A stretch of 41,827 nt of DNA from Mycobacterium sp. (GCA_003987775.1 RXJD01000081.1:1-41827), one strand, 5' to 3'. Counted from the first letter of the stretch, positions 1-9,031 are shown. Made by a program: numbers and translations. The notes: a model not told the origin generated them from the letters alone.

Positions 1-95
1 AGGCTCGCCCGAGTGGTCTTCAATCACCTGCATACCGATCAACAAACCCGTCAAAAGCCTTGCCAACCGGCAGCGGCTTGACATAGGAGAAACGC
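1..95. other. Upstream region of the fadD31-like gene
   Basis: No gene can be supported in this short leader. A purine-rich ribosome binding site (AGGAGAAA) lies just before the ATG at 96 with a 3-4 base spacer. A TTGACA-like string followed by TAGGAG occurs at about 78-88, but it sits too close to the start to act as a normal -35. The real promoter is probably further upstream, outside the window. Confidence 0.5.
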
Positions 96-1922
96 ATGAA
101 TCGCGGTACCGGGTCGACGCCCGCGGCCCCTGATGGGTTGCTGCAGATCGAGGATTGCCTGGACGCGGACGGCAACATCGTCTTACCGCCGGACACCACG
201 CTGACCTCACTGATCGACCGCAACATCAGATATGTCGGAGACATCGTCGCCTACCGCTTTCTGGACTACAGCGGCGCGGGCGAAGCGCACGCCAACGAGG
301 TCACCTGGGAGGAGTTCGGTGTTCGCTTGCGAGCCGTCGCCGCGCACGTGCAGCAGCACGCGGGTCCCGGTGACCGGGTGGCCATTCTGGCGCCGCAAAG
401 CATCGATTGGGTGGTCGGCTATTACGCGGCCATCAAAGCCGGCACCATTGCGGTCCCGTTGTTCGCACCCGAATTGCCCGGTCACGCCGAGCGCCTGCAG
501 ACGGCGCTGCACGATTCTCAACCGACGGTCATCCTCACCACGGCGGCGGCCAAAGACGCCGTCGAAGCGTTCCTGGCCGGCCTCTCACAGCTGGACCGGC
601 CGCATGTGATGCTGATCGACGAGATCCCGGACGAAGCCGAACGCGACTTCGCACCCGTCCACCTGGACATGGATGCCGTCGCTTACCTGCAGTACACGTC
701 GGGCGCCACCCGACCGCCCATCGGTGTGGAAATCACGCACCGTGCGGTCGCCACCAATCTGGCGCAGATGATCTTGTCGATCGATCTACTGAACCGGAAC
801 ACCCACGGGGTCAGCTGGTTGCCGCTCTATCACGACATGGGTCTGTCGATGATCGGCTTCCCCGCGGTCTACGGAGGACACACCACCCTGATGTCCCCGA
901 CGGCGTTTGTTCGCCGCCCTCTTCGCTGGATCCAGGCTTTGTCGGAGAGTTCGAGAATCGGCCAAGTCGTCACCGCTGCACCGAATTTCGCCTACGAGTG
1001 GACTGCGCAACGCGGACTGCCCGGGGCCGGTGACGACATCGACCTCTCCAACGTGGTGCTCATCATCGGATCCGAACCGGTCAGCATCGACGCGGTGACG
1101 AACTTCAACAAGGCATTCGCGCCGTATGCGTTACCGCGCACGGCCTTCAAGCCGTCCTACGGAATTGCCGAGGCCACGCTGATGATCGCCACGATCGACC
1201 ACGCGGCCGAAACGTCGGTGATCTACCTCGACCGCGAGCAGCTGGGCGCGGGCCGGGCTGTTCGGGTTGCCGCTGATGCGCCCAATGCGGTGGGGCAGGT
1301 GTCGTGTGGTCAGGTGGCACGCAGCTTGTGGGCCGTGATCGTGGACCCGCAAACCGGCGCCGAGTTGCCCGATGGTCACGTCGGTGAACCCTGGCTGCAG
1401 GGCGACAATGTGGGCCGCGGCTACTGGGGGCGGCCCGCGGAGACGCGCCGGACGTTCGGCGCCAGGTTGAGCGCGACTCTCGGCGAAGGCAGCCATGCAG
1501 CCGGCGCCAAGATCGACGGCGACTGGCTGCGGACCGGCGACCTGGCGGTGTATCTCGACGGTGAGCTCTACGTGACCGGACGGATGGCCGATCTGATCAC
1601 CATCGCCGGGAAGAACCACTATCCGCAAGACATCGAAGCCACCGTCGCCGAAGCGTCGCCGCTGGTGCGCCGGGGATATGTGACGGCGTTCGCGGTGCCT
1701 GCCGGGTTGGTCGTCATCGCCGAGCGTGCTACCGGCACCAGCCGCGCCGACCCGCAACCCGCGATCGAAGCAATCCGGGCTGCGGTGCTGGCCCGGCACG
1801 GGCTGCCCCTGTCCGACGTCCGTTTTCTGCCGGCCGGCGCTATTCCGCGCACCACCAGCGGCAAACTTGCGCGGGTCGCCTGTCGCACCGAATACCTCGA
1901 CGGCACGCTGGGCGTCCACTGA
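96..1922 (+). CDS. fadD31: Fatty acyl-AMP ligase (FAAL), FadD31-like
   Basis: Adenylate-forming enzyme of 608 aa that should activate a fatty acid as acyl-AMP, usually for transfer to a polyketide synthase or another acceptor rather than to CoA. Visible motifs: the ATP-binding loop YTSGATRPP at about 200-208, the FAAL-type WLPLYHDMGL at 241-250, SYGIAEAT in the middle, WLRTGDLA, then GRMADLITIAGKNHYPQDIE and a C-terminal PRTTSGKL with the adenylation lysine. The glycine-rich loop has ATRPPIG where CoA ligases have TTGxPKG, which is typical of FAALs. From memory M. tuberculosis FadD31 is about 620 aa and lies a few genes before Rv1927/Rv1928c, matching the order here. No polyketide synthase partner lies in the window, so the acyl acceptor is unknown. 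It converges on the next gene with 5 bp between stops. Confidence 0.85.
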   Translation: MNRGTGSTPAAPDGLLQIEDCLDADGNIVLPPDTTLTSLIDRNIRYVGDIVAYRFLDYSGAGEAHANEVTWEEFGVRLRAVAAHVQQHAGPGDRVAILAPQSIDWVVGYYAAIKAGTIAVPLFAPELPGHAERLQTALHDSQPTVILTTAAAKDAVEAFLAGLSQLDRPHVMLIDEIPDEAERDFAPVHLDMDAVAYLQYTSGATRPPIGVEITHRAVATNLAQMILSIDLLNRNTHGVSWLPLYHDMGLSMIGFPAVYGGHTTLMSPTAFVRRPLRWIQALSESSRIGQVVTAAPNFAYEWTAQRGLPGAGDDIDLSNVVLIIGSEPVSIDAVTNFNKAFAPYALPRTAFKPSYGIAEATLMIATIDHAAETSVIYLDREQLGAGRAVRVAADAPNAVGQVSCGQVARSLWAVIVDPQTGAELPDGHVGEPWLQGDNVGRGYWGRPAETRRTFGARLSATLGEGSHAAGAKIDGDWLRTGDLAVYLDGELYVTGRMADLITIAGKNHYPQDIEATVAEASPLVRRGYVTAFAVPAGLVVIAERATGTSRADPQPAIEAIRAAVLARHGLPLSDVRFLPAGAIPRTTSGKLARVACRTEYLDGTLGVH

Positions 1923-1927
1923 GGTGT

Positions 1928-2428
1928 TCAGCCTCGCTGCAGAATGAACGCCTCGATTCGACGCTCACCTGCCCACTCCTGTTCTTTGGCAAGACCGGGG
2001 TAAATCGCAACGCCTTTGGACCAAATTGCCTGACGTTCGGCGGGATTCGCCAATCGCGCCGTGGCGGTCCACGTGTCTCCCTCGATCACCACCGTGGCGA
2101 CCGGATTCGCCTTCAGGTTGTAGTACCAGCTGGGATGCTTCTCATCGCCGTAATTGGCTGCCACGAAAGCGACACCGTCGGGATGGGGGATGCCGAGCAG
2201 GGCGACGGTGCGCGGCTGTCCGGTTCTGGCACCGGTAGTCGTCAGGATCACCGAGGGCAGGCCGGCCGCGACACCGGCGAAGCTGTACCTTCCGCCGGTG
2301 AGCTTGCTGAGGAGCTGGTCCAGTCGGTGCGCCGTCGGCCGGAACAACACCCGGCCGGCTTTCGTCGCAGCGAGGCGGCGCATCGAGCGGTGGAGGGCGT
2401 TGGCGTCGTTGAACGAAGTGGCCGGCAT
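1928..2428 (-). CDS. Deazaflavin (F420)-dependent nitroreductase family protein (DUF385/Ddn-like)
   Basis: Protein of 166 aa with the Ddn/DUF385 split-barrel signature: a hydrophobic strand then TTTGARTGQPRTV, followed by HPSWYYNLKANP, the usual cofactor-contacting motif of the family. Members bind F420H2 or related flavins and reduce quinones or other small molecules, often at the membrane. I chose the ATG at 2428 because GGAGAG lies about 9 bases upstream; an in-frame start at 2473 would add 15 residues with no good ribosome binding site. It is divergent from the sulfatase with about 68 bp between starts. The substrate cannot be read from the sequence. Confidence 0.8.
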   Translation of the reverse strand: MPATSFNDANALHRSMRRLAATKAGRVLFRPTAHRLDQLLSKLTGGRYSFAGVAAGLPSVILTTTGARTGQPRTVALLGIPHPDGVAFVAANYGDEKHPSWYYNLKANPVATVVIEGDTWTATARLANPAERQAIWSKGVAIYPGLAKEQEWAGERRIEAFILQRG

Positions 2429-2496
2429 AGCGGAATTCTCTCCGAATTCCGCCTGTCGCGTGAGACTATCCACGCGATCGGGAACAAGGAGGCACA

Positions 2497-4821
2497 GTGG
2501 TCGATCTGCCGCGCATAGCTGAACCGTTTACCGGGGTGATCAGCCCGTCGGTCGCTGAGTACACCCCGGTCAAACCGACCATCACCTATCCACCGCAGGG
2601 CGCCCCCAACGTCGTCGTCGTCCTGCTCGACGATGTCGGATTCGGGGCGGCATCGACATTCGGCGGTCCGGTGCCGACTCCAGCACTCGATCGGGTCGCC
2701 CAAACCGGATTGCGCTACAACCAATTTCACACCACAGCGCTCTGCTCGCCGACTCGCGCCGCATTACTGACCGGACGTAATCACCATAGCGCGCACATGG
2801 GTACGATATGCGAAATCGCCTATGGATTCCCGGGTTACGACAGCGTTCTGCCGCAGAGCACGGCCACCGTCGCGGAGATCCTGCGGCAGAACGGCTACAA
2901 CACCGCATTGTTCGGCAAGGCACACTTCACGCCGACGTGGGAATTGGGTCCCGCCGGGCCATTTGACCGCTGGCCCACCGGGCTGGGCTTTGAACGCTTC
3001 TACGGCTTCCTCGGTGGCGACACGTCGCAGTACGAGCCGGCGCTGTTCGACCAGACCACACCCGTCGAACCTTATCTCGGCCGCGGCGATTACCACCTCA
3101 CCGAAGATCTCGCCGACCGGGCGATCGATTGGATGAAACGTCAACAAACCTCGGCTCCCGGTAAACCGTTCTTCCTCTACTTCGCTCCGGGTGCTACCCA
3201 CAGCCCCCACCACGTATGGCCGGAGTGGTCTGACAGGTTCGCCGGGCAGTTCGACGACGGCTGGGATGCGTTGCGCGAGAGCATCTACGAGCGGCAGATC
3301 GAGCTGGGCATCATTCCGGCCGGTACCCGACTGACACCGCGACCGCAACAGATCCCCGCCTGGGCGGATTACGACGACCGCTACAAGCCGGTGGCCCGGC
3401 GTCTGATGGAGGTCTACGCCGGTTTCCTGGCCCACACCGACGCGCAGATCGGACGGGTCATCGACGCCATCGACGACCTGAACCAATGGGACAACACGCT
3501 GTTCATCTACATCTGCGGCGACAATGGGGCTTCGGCGGAAGGGACCATCCACGGCGCATGGAGCTCACCCTCATTTCAGAACGGTCTGCCCGAGGACCCC
3601 GAGTGGCTGCTTGCCCATCTGGATGACTTCGGAACAGCTCGGTGCGAGAACCACTACAACGTGGGTTGGGCCTGGGCGCTCGACGCCCCGTTTCAGTGGA
3701 TGAAGCAGGTGGCCTCCCACTTCGGCGGCACCCGCAACGGCTTTGCCATGTCATGGCCACGCGGCATCACGGCCAAGGGGGAGCAGCGCAGTCAGTTCCA
3801 CCACGTCATCGACGTGATGCCGACCATCCTCGAAGCCGCCGGCATCGAAATGCCGGCCCGCGTCAACGGCGTCGAGCAGAAGCCGGTCGAGGGAGTCAGC
3901 ATGCGCTACTCCTTCGACCATCCGGATGCCGAAAGCCGCAGAACCACGCAGTATTTCGAAATTTTCGGCAACCGGGCGATATACCACCAGGGCTGGATCG
4001 CGTCGTGCTTCCACGGCCGGCTGCCCTGGGTGCGCACCGGTCGTCACCCGTTCGGCGAGACCGAACGCTGGGAGCTCTACCACCTCGTCGACGACTACAG
4101 CCAGGGTGTCGATCTCGCCGCCCTACACCCGGACAAACTGGCCGAATTACAGGCCGTTTTCGACGCCGAGGCCCGCAAGTACGATGTGTACCCTCTCAGC
4201 GACGCCACTCTGGCCCGGGCCCTGCCGGTCAACCGGCCGAATCTGTTGGGTGACCGCACATCCGTCACGTATTACCCCAGTCACGTCCGCATCCCTGAGA
4301 CGGCGACCGTCACCTACACCAGCACGTCGTTCCGGTTGCGGGCGCAGCTGGTGATCCCGGCCGGCGGCGCGCAGGGCGTGGTCATCTGCATCGGCGGGGC
4401 GATGGCCGGGTGGAGTCTGTATCTGCAGTATGGCGTTCCGATGTTCACCTACAACTACCTCGGCCATGAACTCACGACGGTCAGCGCCATCGAACCGTTG
4501 CCGGAAGGCCCTGCCACCGTAGGCCTTTCGTTCGACTATGACGGTGGGGGGTTGGGCAAGGGGGCGACGATCTCGCTGCTTGTCGACGAGCACCCGGTGG
4601 CAAGTGGCCGCATCGAGCGCTCCGTCCCGTTCCGGTACTCGATGAGCGGCGAGACGCTGGACGTGGGGATCGATACCGGTTCGCCGGTCGCACCCTACGG
4701 GCATGCCTTCCGGTTCACGGGACGCATCGATCGGATCGAGGCCACCATCGATCCGCGTCCGGGCGACCTGGCGGCAGCGTTGGCCGAGGCGGAGATGCGT
4801 TCCGCGATGGGTTCGCAATAA
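2497..4821 (+). CDS. Arylsulfatase (type I sulfatase, AtsA/AtsD family)
   Basis: Sulfate ester hydrolase of 774 aa, close to the 787 aa I recall for mycobacterial AtsA and AtsD. Asp45-Asp46 (VVLLDDVGFG) are calcium ligands. The signature ALCSPTRAALLTGRN starts at about 81, and Cys83 should be converted to formylglycine by a sulfatase-modifying enzyme encoded elsewhere. GDNGAS near 340 and GTRNG near 410 supply further metal and sulfate-binding residues. The C-terminal 200 residues form a non-catalytic beta-rich domain as in AtsA/AtsD. Start is GTG at 2497, placed by AAGGAGG 4 bases upstream. There is no clear signal peptide. The next gene begins 2 bp after the stop, so the two are probably translationally coupled. 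Substrate unknown; a sulfated lipid or steroid sulfate is only a guess. Confidence 0.9.
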   Translation: MVDLPRIAEPFTGVISPSVAEYTPVKPTITYPPQGAPNVVVVLLDDVGFGAASTFGGPVPTPALDRVAQTGLRYNQFHTTALCSPTRAALLTGRNHHSAHMGTICEIAYGFPGYDSVLPQSTATVAEILRQNGYNTALFGKAHFTPTWELGPAGPFDRWPTGLGFERFYGFLGGDTSQYEPALFDQTTPVEPYLGRGDYHLTEDLADRAIDWMKRQQTSAPGKPFFLYFAPGATHSPHHVWPEWSDRFAGQFDDGWDALRESIYERQIELGIIPAGTRLTPRPQQIPAWADYDDRYKPVARRLMEVYAGFLAHTDAQIGRVIDAIDDLNQWDNTLFIYICGDNGASAEGTIHGAWSSPSFQNGLPEDPEWLLAHLDDFGTARCENHYNVGWAWALDAPFQWMKQVASHFGGTRNGFAMSWPRGITAKGEQRSQFHHVIDVMPTILEAAGIEMPARVNGVEQKPVEGVSMRYSFDHPDAESRRTTQYFEIFGNRAIYHQGWIASCFHGRLPWVRTGRHPFGETERWELYHLVDDYSQGVDLAALHPDKLAELQAVFDAEARKYDVYPLSDATLARALPVNRPNLLGDRTSVTYYPSHVRIPETATVTYTSTSFRLRAQLVIPAGGAQGVVICIGGAMAGWSLYLQYGVPMFTYNYLGHELTTVSAIEPLPEGPATVGLSFDYDGGGLGKGATISLLVDEHPVASGRIERSVPFRYSMSGETLDVGIDTGSPVAPYGHAFRFTGRIDRIEATIDPRPGDLAAALAEAEMRSAMGSQ

Positions 4822-4823
4822 CG

Positions 4824-5495
4824 GTGTGGAGCAGCCTCATCCCGCTGATTCTCGGCGGAGCACTGGAACCGATTGAAATCATGATCACGATCATGTTGCT
4901 GGGCACGCCTGCCGGTGCCCGGGCGGCGGGTGCGTGGATCTCCGGGCATGTCGGCACGAGGCTGCTACAGGGCCTCATATTCGGAACCATCCTGCATTGG
5001 GGGGCGCGCGGCGGCGACTCGAAACACTCCCATCACTGGGTCGTGTCGACCATTCTGCTCGTCGTCGCGGTGCTGTTACTGGTCACCGCCGCGCGGGAGT
5101 TGCTCAGCGACGACGATCCCAATGCGCCGCCACCGAAGTGGATCACGATGCTGAGGTCAGCGACACCCACCAAAGCCTTCTTCATCGGCGCCGGCGTCGT
5201 CACGGTGTCGGTGAAGGCATGGGTCTTCACCTTTGCGGCGATCGGCGTGATCGGCAGTTCGGAGATGGGGCGGGCCGGCCACATGACGTCGTACGTGGTG
5301 TTTGTCCTGCTCGCGACCAGCGTGAACCTATTAATCATTGCCGCCGCGGCCATATTCGGTGACCGGTCGCGGTCCGTACTGGAGCGGGTGCTGCGCTGGT
5401 TGCAGGACAACAACCGCCCGATCGTCGTTCTTGTCGGTTTGGTCTTCGGAATCTGGTTCGGGTTGAAGGCGCTGCGCGGCTTCGGGATTCTGTGA
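4824..5495 (+). CDS. GAP-family (Sap-like) membrane protein
   Basis: Polytopic membrane protein of 223 aa with about six hydrophobic segments (near 1-28, 40-56, 70-90, 112-140, 148-172, 195-215). The N-terminal LILGGALEPIEIMITIMLL and the LRSATPTKAFFIGAG segment match the GAP family of the LysE-like superfamily. Its known mycobacterial members include Sap (sulfolipid-1-addressing protein) and homologues that help place glycolipids on the cell surface. The start is GTG, 2 bp after the sulfatase stop, so it is likely made from the same message. The pairing suggests work on one sulfated or acylated envelope molecule, but this is inference. Confidence 0.75.
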   Translation: MWSSLIPLILGGALEPIEIMITIMLLGTPAGARAAGAWISGHVGTRLLQGLIFGTILHWGARGGDSKHSHHWVVSTILLVVAVLLLVTAARELLSDDDPNAPPPKWITMLRSATPTKAFFIGAGVVTVSVKAWVFTFAAIGVIGSSEMGRAGHMTSYVVFVLLATSVNLLIIAAAAIFGDRSRSVLERVLRWLQDNNRPIVVLVGLVFGIWFGLKALRGFGIL

Positions 5496-5498
5496 ATG

Positions 5499-6356
5499 TC
5501 AGGCGCGCGACGCGGCCCCGCGACGGCGTAGCCATCGCGTGTACAGCACACCGACCAACGCCGTGACCACGCCATAGAGCGCCACCGCCCCGCGTTCGTC
5601 GGCGTTGGGAAAATTCGCCGAGGCGATGGTCAGCGCGGTGGCCGGGTGGCGACAGGCGCTCGCGAAGGCCACCACCGCCGAGAACTGCCGGTCGGGCCCA
5701 CCGAGCACATGCCCGACGGCGAACGCGCCCACGACGAATATCACCATGGCGAGCAGCGTCACGTCGCCCAGTAGCTTCCACATCTGCGGCGCCGCGGCAA
5801 CCAGCAACACGATCATCGCGACCGGCAACGCCCAGCGTTGCGCGTGTCCGATGGGCCCTCCGATCCGCGAAGCCGCTGCGGGCCAGAACTTTCCGATCGC
5901 CATCCCGGTGACGAGTGGCAACAGCACCGAGAAAAGCAGCAGTTTGCCAACCGACCATGGACTCGTCACATACTCTCGCCCGAACAGGTCTCCCAGCACC
6001 CGCGCGGCCACGGAAATCCCCGGCACCGCAAGCACGGCCAGCACGATCACCAGTCCCAACCCGAATTGCACTTGTCCGCCGGCCTTTTCCCCACGCCGCG
6101 GGAGCAATGGCGGCAGCGGCGAAATGGCCAGTGTGACAAGCGCAATGGCAACTTGCGGGAGCAGGTTCACCACGTGGACCAGCAAGACTGCGAGGGCGGG
6201 TGTGATGATCAGTACGGCCAGGATTGCGCGCCCCAGCAATCCCGGGCGTTGCAGCACATATCGAACATCGGAGAATTGCGCCGTCAACCCGTAACCGAGA
6301 ATCACCACGAACAGACTTATCTGGAATGCGAGCTTCGCCGCTTCTGCCACCGTCAC
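5499..6356 (-). CDS. BASS-type (bile acid:Na+ symporter-like) transporter
   Basis: Integral membrane protein of 285 aa with eight to ten hydrophobic helices throughout. The spacing, the ISPLPPLLPRR segment and the FASACRHPATALTIASANFP crossover motif near the C terminus fit the BASS/sodium-dependent transporter family. Members import organic anions, or in some branches related small acids, with sodium. It stops 4 bp from the stop of the convergent GAP-family gene and runs in the same direction as the peroxiredoxin gene upstream, with about 33 bp between them, so the two may be cotranscribed. Substrate not predictable. Confidence 0.75.
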   Translation of the reverse strand: MTVAEAAKLAFQISLFVVILGYGLTAQFSDVRYVLQRPGLLGRAILAVLIITPALAVLLVHVVNLLPQVAIALVTLAISPLPPLLPRRGEKAGGQVQFGLGLVIVLAVLAVPGISVAARVLGDLFGREYVTSPWSVGKLLLFSVLLPLVTGMAIGKFWPAAASRIGGPIGHAQRWALPVAMIVLLVAAAPQMWKLLGDVTLLAMVIFVVGAFAVGHVLGGPDRQFSAVVAFASACRHPATALTIASANFPNADERGAVALYGVVTALVGVLYTRWLRRRGAASRA

Positions 6357-6389
6357 GACGGACAGCCTGCCACGGTGAAGGGGTTCAGA

Positions 6390-7130
6390 TCAGCCCATTC
6401 GCCCGTGCCCGCCGACCCGGATCGCGGATTCGATCTGCTCGGCGCTGATCTCTTTGGTGCAGAAGAACCAGTCTTCGCATGCGATGCCCTCGGCGTGGCC
6501 GTCCATGCGCTCCTTGGCGGTGCCACACGAGCCGGCAGGCGGCACGATGACCCGGTCTCCCGGACGCCAATCGGCGGGCGTCGCGACGTGGAAGTGATCG
6601 GCCGTCTGCAGTGCTTTGATGACCCGCAGCAGCTCGTCGAAGTTGCGGCCCAGGCTCAGCGGATAGTAGATGACAGCGCGGATCCTGCCTTCCGGGTCGA
6701 TGACGAAGACCGCGCGCACCGCCTTGGTGGAGTCCTCACCCGGCATGATCATCCCGTACTTCTTCGCGACCTCCATCGAAACGTCCTCGATCAGCGGGAA
6801 GGTGACCTCCACGTCATGCATGCCGCGGAAGGAGATCTTCTCTTTGATGGTGCGCAGCCATGCGATGTGGCTGTAGAGCCCGTCCACCGACAGCCCCACC
6901 AGCATGGTGTTGTAGGCGGCGAATTGCTGCTGCATCGACGCGAAGGTGATGAACTCGCTGGTGCACACCGGGGTGAAATCAGCCGGATGAGAGAAGAAGA
7001 TGATCCACTTACCGGCGTAGTCAGCCGGGAAGTTGATCGGCCCCTGAGTGGTGACGGCGGTGAATGGCGGTGCCGGGTCGCCGATGCGGGGCATACCAAC
7101 CGTCGTGGGGGAAGTCTCGGTCGTGGTCAT
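6390..7130 (-). CDS. Peroxiredoxin, Prx6-type
   Basis: Thiol peroxidase of 246 aa expected to reduce H2O2 or organic hydroperoxides in the cytoplasm. The active-site motif HPADFTPVCTSEF places the peroxidatic cysteine at residue 56. A long C-terminal arm holds two more cysteines (GSCGTAKER and DWFFCTKE), a layout seen in the archaeal-type Prx6 group where arm cysteines take part in disulfide cycling, unlike the strict 1-Cys human enzyme. Start chosen at ATG 7130, with GAAGGGA about 6-8 bases upstream; an in-frame ATG at 7160 has no comparable site. It lies directly before the BASS-type transporter gene on the same strand. Confidence 0.88.
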   Translation of the reverse strand: MTTTETSPTTVGMPRIGDPAPPFTAVTTQGPINFPADYAGKWIIFFSHPADFTPVCTSEFITFASMQQQFAAYNTMLVGLSVDGLYSHIAWLRTIKEKISFRGMHDVEVTFPLIEDVSMEVAKKYGMIMPGEDSTKAVRAVFVIDPEGRIRAVIYYPLSLGRNFDELLRVIKALQTADHFHVATPADWRPGDRVIVPPAGSCGTAKERMDGHAEGIACEDWFFCTKEISAEQIESAIRVGGHGRMG

Positions 7131-7227
7131 GGACGGTCCCTTCGCGTTGTATGGCACCATTGCACAGCGCGGACGGACGGGCGGATAGGGACTAACGCCC
7201 TCTGACGCGGGGCCGACCGTCGTCTAA

Positions 7228-7758
7228 TCAGGGACTGGTGGCCTGGTTGATGATCAGTGGCGGCGGCCCGGCTCCTTCGTGAGGATCAGCCTGGGTCTTG
7301 TAGAACGGCGGCAGGGTGCCCGCCCCGGACTCGAAGTGGTTCAGGTACTCGGCGTCGAATACCACGTGATACCACTGGATTCCGAGCGACGCGGAGACAT
7401 CCGGGTCGCTCGTGGGAGCATTGGTGATCGCGGTGACGCGGACGCACTTCAGGTGCTGACGCATGGTCGAGGAGAAGCTGGCGAGGCCGTCAGCGTCTTG
7501 TTCCGGTGCCGTCGCGCCATAGCTGGCACGCACCTGCCGCCCCAAGTAGCCCCAAGCGGTGAGGTAATCCTTCTCGTTGATCGCGGTGAAATAGTCGATC
7601 AGCACCTGCTGGCCCTTACCCGTGGCCCGCGCGTCCGGCTGCCCATTCGAGCATGCCGAATCGGCGGCAGCCTGCCCCGGCATGAGCATCGATACAGAGA
7701 GCGCCAGCGCGGCAAGCTGCCGATGCCAAGCCCATGTCAAACGAGTAGCCGCCCACAT
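7228..7758 (-). CDS. Secreted hypothetical protein with a possible NTF2-like fold
   Basis: Protein of 176 aa with a clear Sec signal peptide: basic start, hydrophobic core LAALALSVSMLM, and a likely cleavage after GQAAADS near residue 33. The mature part begins with a cysteine-containing ACSNGQ stretch and carries YFTAINEKDYLTAWGYL, which resembles the first helix of secreted NTF2-like domains, then a single later Cys (HLKCVRV) that could pair with the first. The tail is proline-rich. Start is the ATG at 7758, 76 bp from the divergent STAS-like gene. No enzymatic motif is visible and no function is assigned. Confidence 0.65.
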   Translation of the reverse strand: MWAATRLTWAWHRQLAALALSVSMLMPGQAAADSACSNGQPDARATGKGQQVLIDYFTAINEKDYLTAWGYLGRQVRASYGATAPEQDADGLASFSSTMRQHLKCVRVTAITNAPTSDPDVSASLGIQWYHVVFDAEYLNHFESGAGTLPPFYKTQADPHEGAGPPPLIINQATSP

Positions 7759-7834
7759 ATGGATGACTTTGGCCTCTTATCCGCCGGTGTCAAGAGTGCA
7801 ACCATGGCGACAGCCCGATACCGAGGAGCACTTC

Positions 7835-8206
7835 ATGATCGACTATGAACTCGACGCGGCCTCATCGGTGCTGCTGGTGCGACCGGAGTCGGCTTTGGAC
7901 AAGGACGATTTCGTTCGACTCGCGAAGGTGGTCGATCCCCACATCGAGGCGAACGGCGACCTGAACGGTCTCATCATCAGCGCCGCGAAATTCCCGGGAT
8001 GGGACAGTTTCGGCGCACTGGTCACTCACTTCCGCTTCGTCAGAGATCATCAGAAGCACATCAAAAAGGTGGCCGTGGTGACCGACTCCCACCTCGGAGA
8101 TGTCGCCGAACATCTCACCTCACATTTCGTGTCAGCCGAGATTCGCCACTTTCCCGCTGGGCAGGAGGACCAGGCCCGCCACTGGGTCACCGACGGCTCG
8201 CAATGA
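7835..8206 (+). CDS. STAS/SpoIIAA-like protein
   Basis: Cytoplasmic protein of 123 aa with the SpoIIAA-like pattern: an N-terminal strand ending in VRPESALDKDDFVRL, a helix, then the hydrophobic strand DLNGLIISAAKFPGWDSFGAL followed by a second strand KKVAVVTDSHLGD. Members resemble STAS anti-sigma antagonists but usually lack the phosphorylated serine context, and their roles are unclear. The open frame extends upstream to 7622, but the start at 7835 is favoured because GAGGAG lies 6 bases before it and the homologous fold begins there. It stands alone between divergent and co-directional neighbours. Confidence 0.7.
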   Translation: MIDYELDAASSVLLVRPESALDKDDFVRLAKVVDPHIEANGDLNGLIISAAKFPGWDSFGALVTHFRFVRDHQKHIKKVAVVTDSHLGDVAEHLTSHFVSAEIRHFPAGQEDQARHWVTDGSQ

Positions 8207-8260
8207 CAAGCGCCAAAACTTCGCCCGCCGCGTTCCCGGCATCCGTGTCACCATGGTGCG

Positions 8261-9031
8261 ATGACCGCCAGCCCTGACCTGCCGCACGCTGGGGCCGGCG
8301 GAAAGCCGGTCCTGGCCGGCTACCCGGTGACGCCGCCGCCACTGAGGCGTCCGGTCACCTTCGACCAGCGCTGGAGCGACGTGACATTCGTGCACTGGCC
8401 GGTGGCGCCGGAGAGCATCGCGCACCTGTATCCGCCCGGCACCCGTCCCGACGTCTTCGCCGACGAAACCTATGTCGGGCTGATTCCGTTCACGATGTCG
8501 TATACGAAACTCGGCACCGCGGTACCGCTTTCGTACTTCGGGCGATTCCACGAGACCAACGTCCGCCTGTACTCGGTCGACGACGCGGGCCGCCACGGCG
8601 TGCTGTTCCGGTCTCTGGAGACGGCGCGACTTGCGGTGGTACCCGTTACCCGGATCGGCCTCGGCGTCCCGTACACCTGGGCGAAGATGCGGCTGACCCG
8701 ATCCGGGCGCCAAATCACCTACCAGAGTGTGCGCCGGTGGCCCCGGCGCGGATTGCGAAGCCTGATGACGGTCACAGTCGGTGACGTCATCGAGCCGACA
8801 CCGCTGGAGGTGTGGCTCACGGCTCGCTGGGGTGCACACACCCGCAAGGCGGGCCGTACCTGGTGGGTCCCCAACGAACACGACGCATGGCCGTTGCACG
8901 AGGCCGAAATATCAGAGCTGCATGACGAATTGGTGGACGCGGCGGGGGTACAGCCGGCCGGTCACCGATTGCGGGCCCTGTATTCGCCGGGTGTGCAAAC
9001 CTATTTCGGCCGGCCCTGCCTGGTCCAGTAA
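8261..9031 (+). CDS. DUF2071 (YqjF-like) protein, Rv1927-like
   Basis: Protein of 256 aa, matching the 257 aa I recall for M. tuberculosis Rv1927 at the same place before Rv1928c. It shows the DUF2071 pattern: FDQRWSDVTFVHWPV near the start, then DVFADETYVGLIPF, SYFGRFHETNVRLY and a late tryptophan-rich segment (RTWWVPNEHDAWPL). The fold is a beta-barrel related to acetoacetate decarboxylase, but no catalytic lysine can be assigned with confidence and the function is unknown. It starts with ATG at 8261, about 54 bp after the STAS-like gene, and may share its message. Confidence 0.75.
   Translation: MTASPDLPHAGAGGKPVLAGYPVTPPPLRRPVTFDQRWSDVTFVHWPVAPESIAHLYPPGTRPDVFADETYVGLIPFTMSYTKLGTAVPLSYFGRFHETNVRLYSVDDAGRHGVLFRSLETARLAVVPVTRIGLGVPYTWAKMRLTRSGRQITYQSVRRWPRRGLRSLMTVTVGDVIEPTPLEVWLTARWGAHTRKAGRTWWVPNEHDAWPLHEAEISELHDELVDAAGVQPAGHRLRALYSPGVQTYFGRPCLVQ

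Noticed and set aside
5838-7205. A 455-codon open frame on the plus strand
   Set aside because: It lies opposite the transporter and peroxiredoxin genes, which have clear family motifs; its translation is rich in His, Arg and Gln with no domain pattern, as expected for antisense of GC-rich genes.
7759-7834. Possible shared operator between the secreted protein and STAS-like genes
   Set aside because: No dyad or repeat stands out in the 76-bp divergent gap beyond the GAGGAG ribosome binding site of the STAS-like gene.
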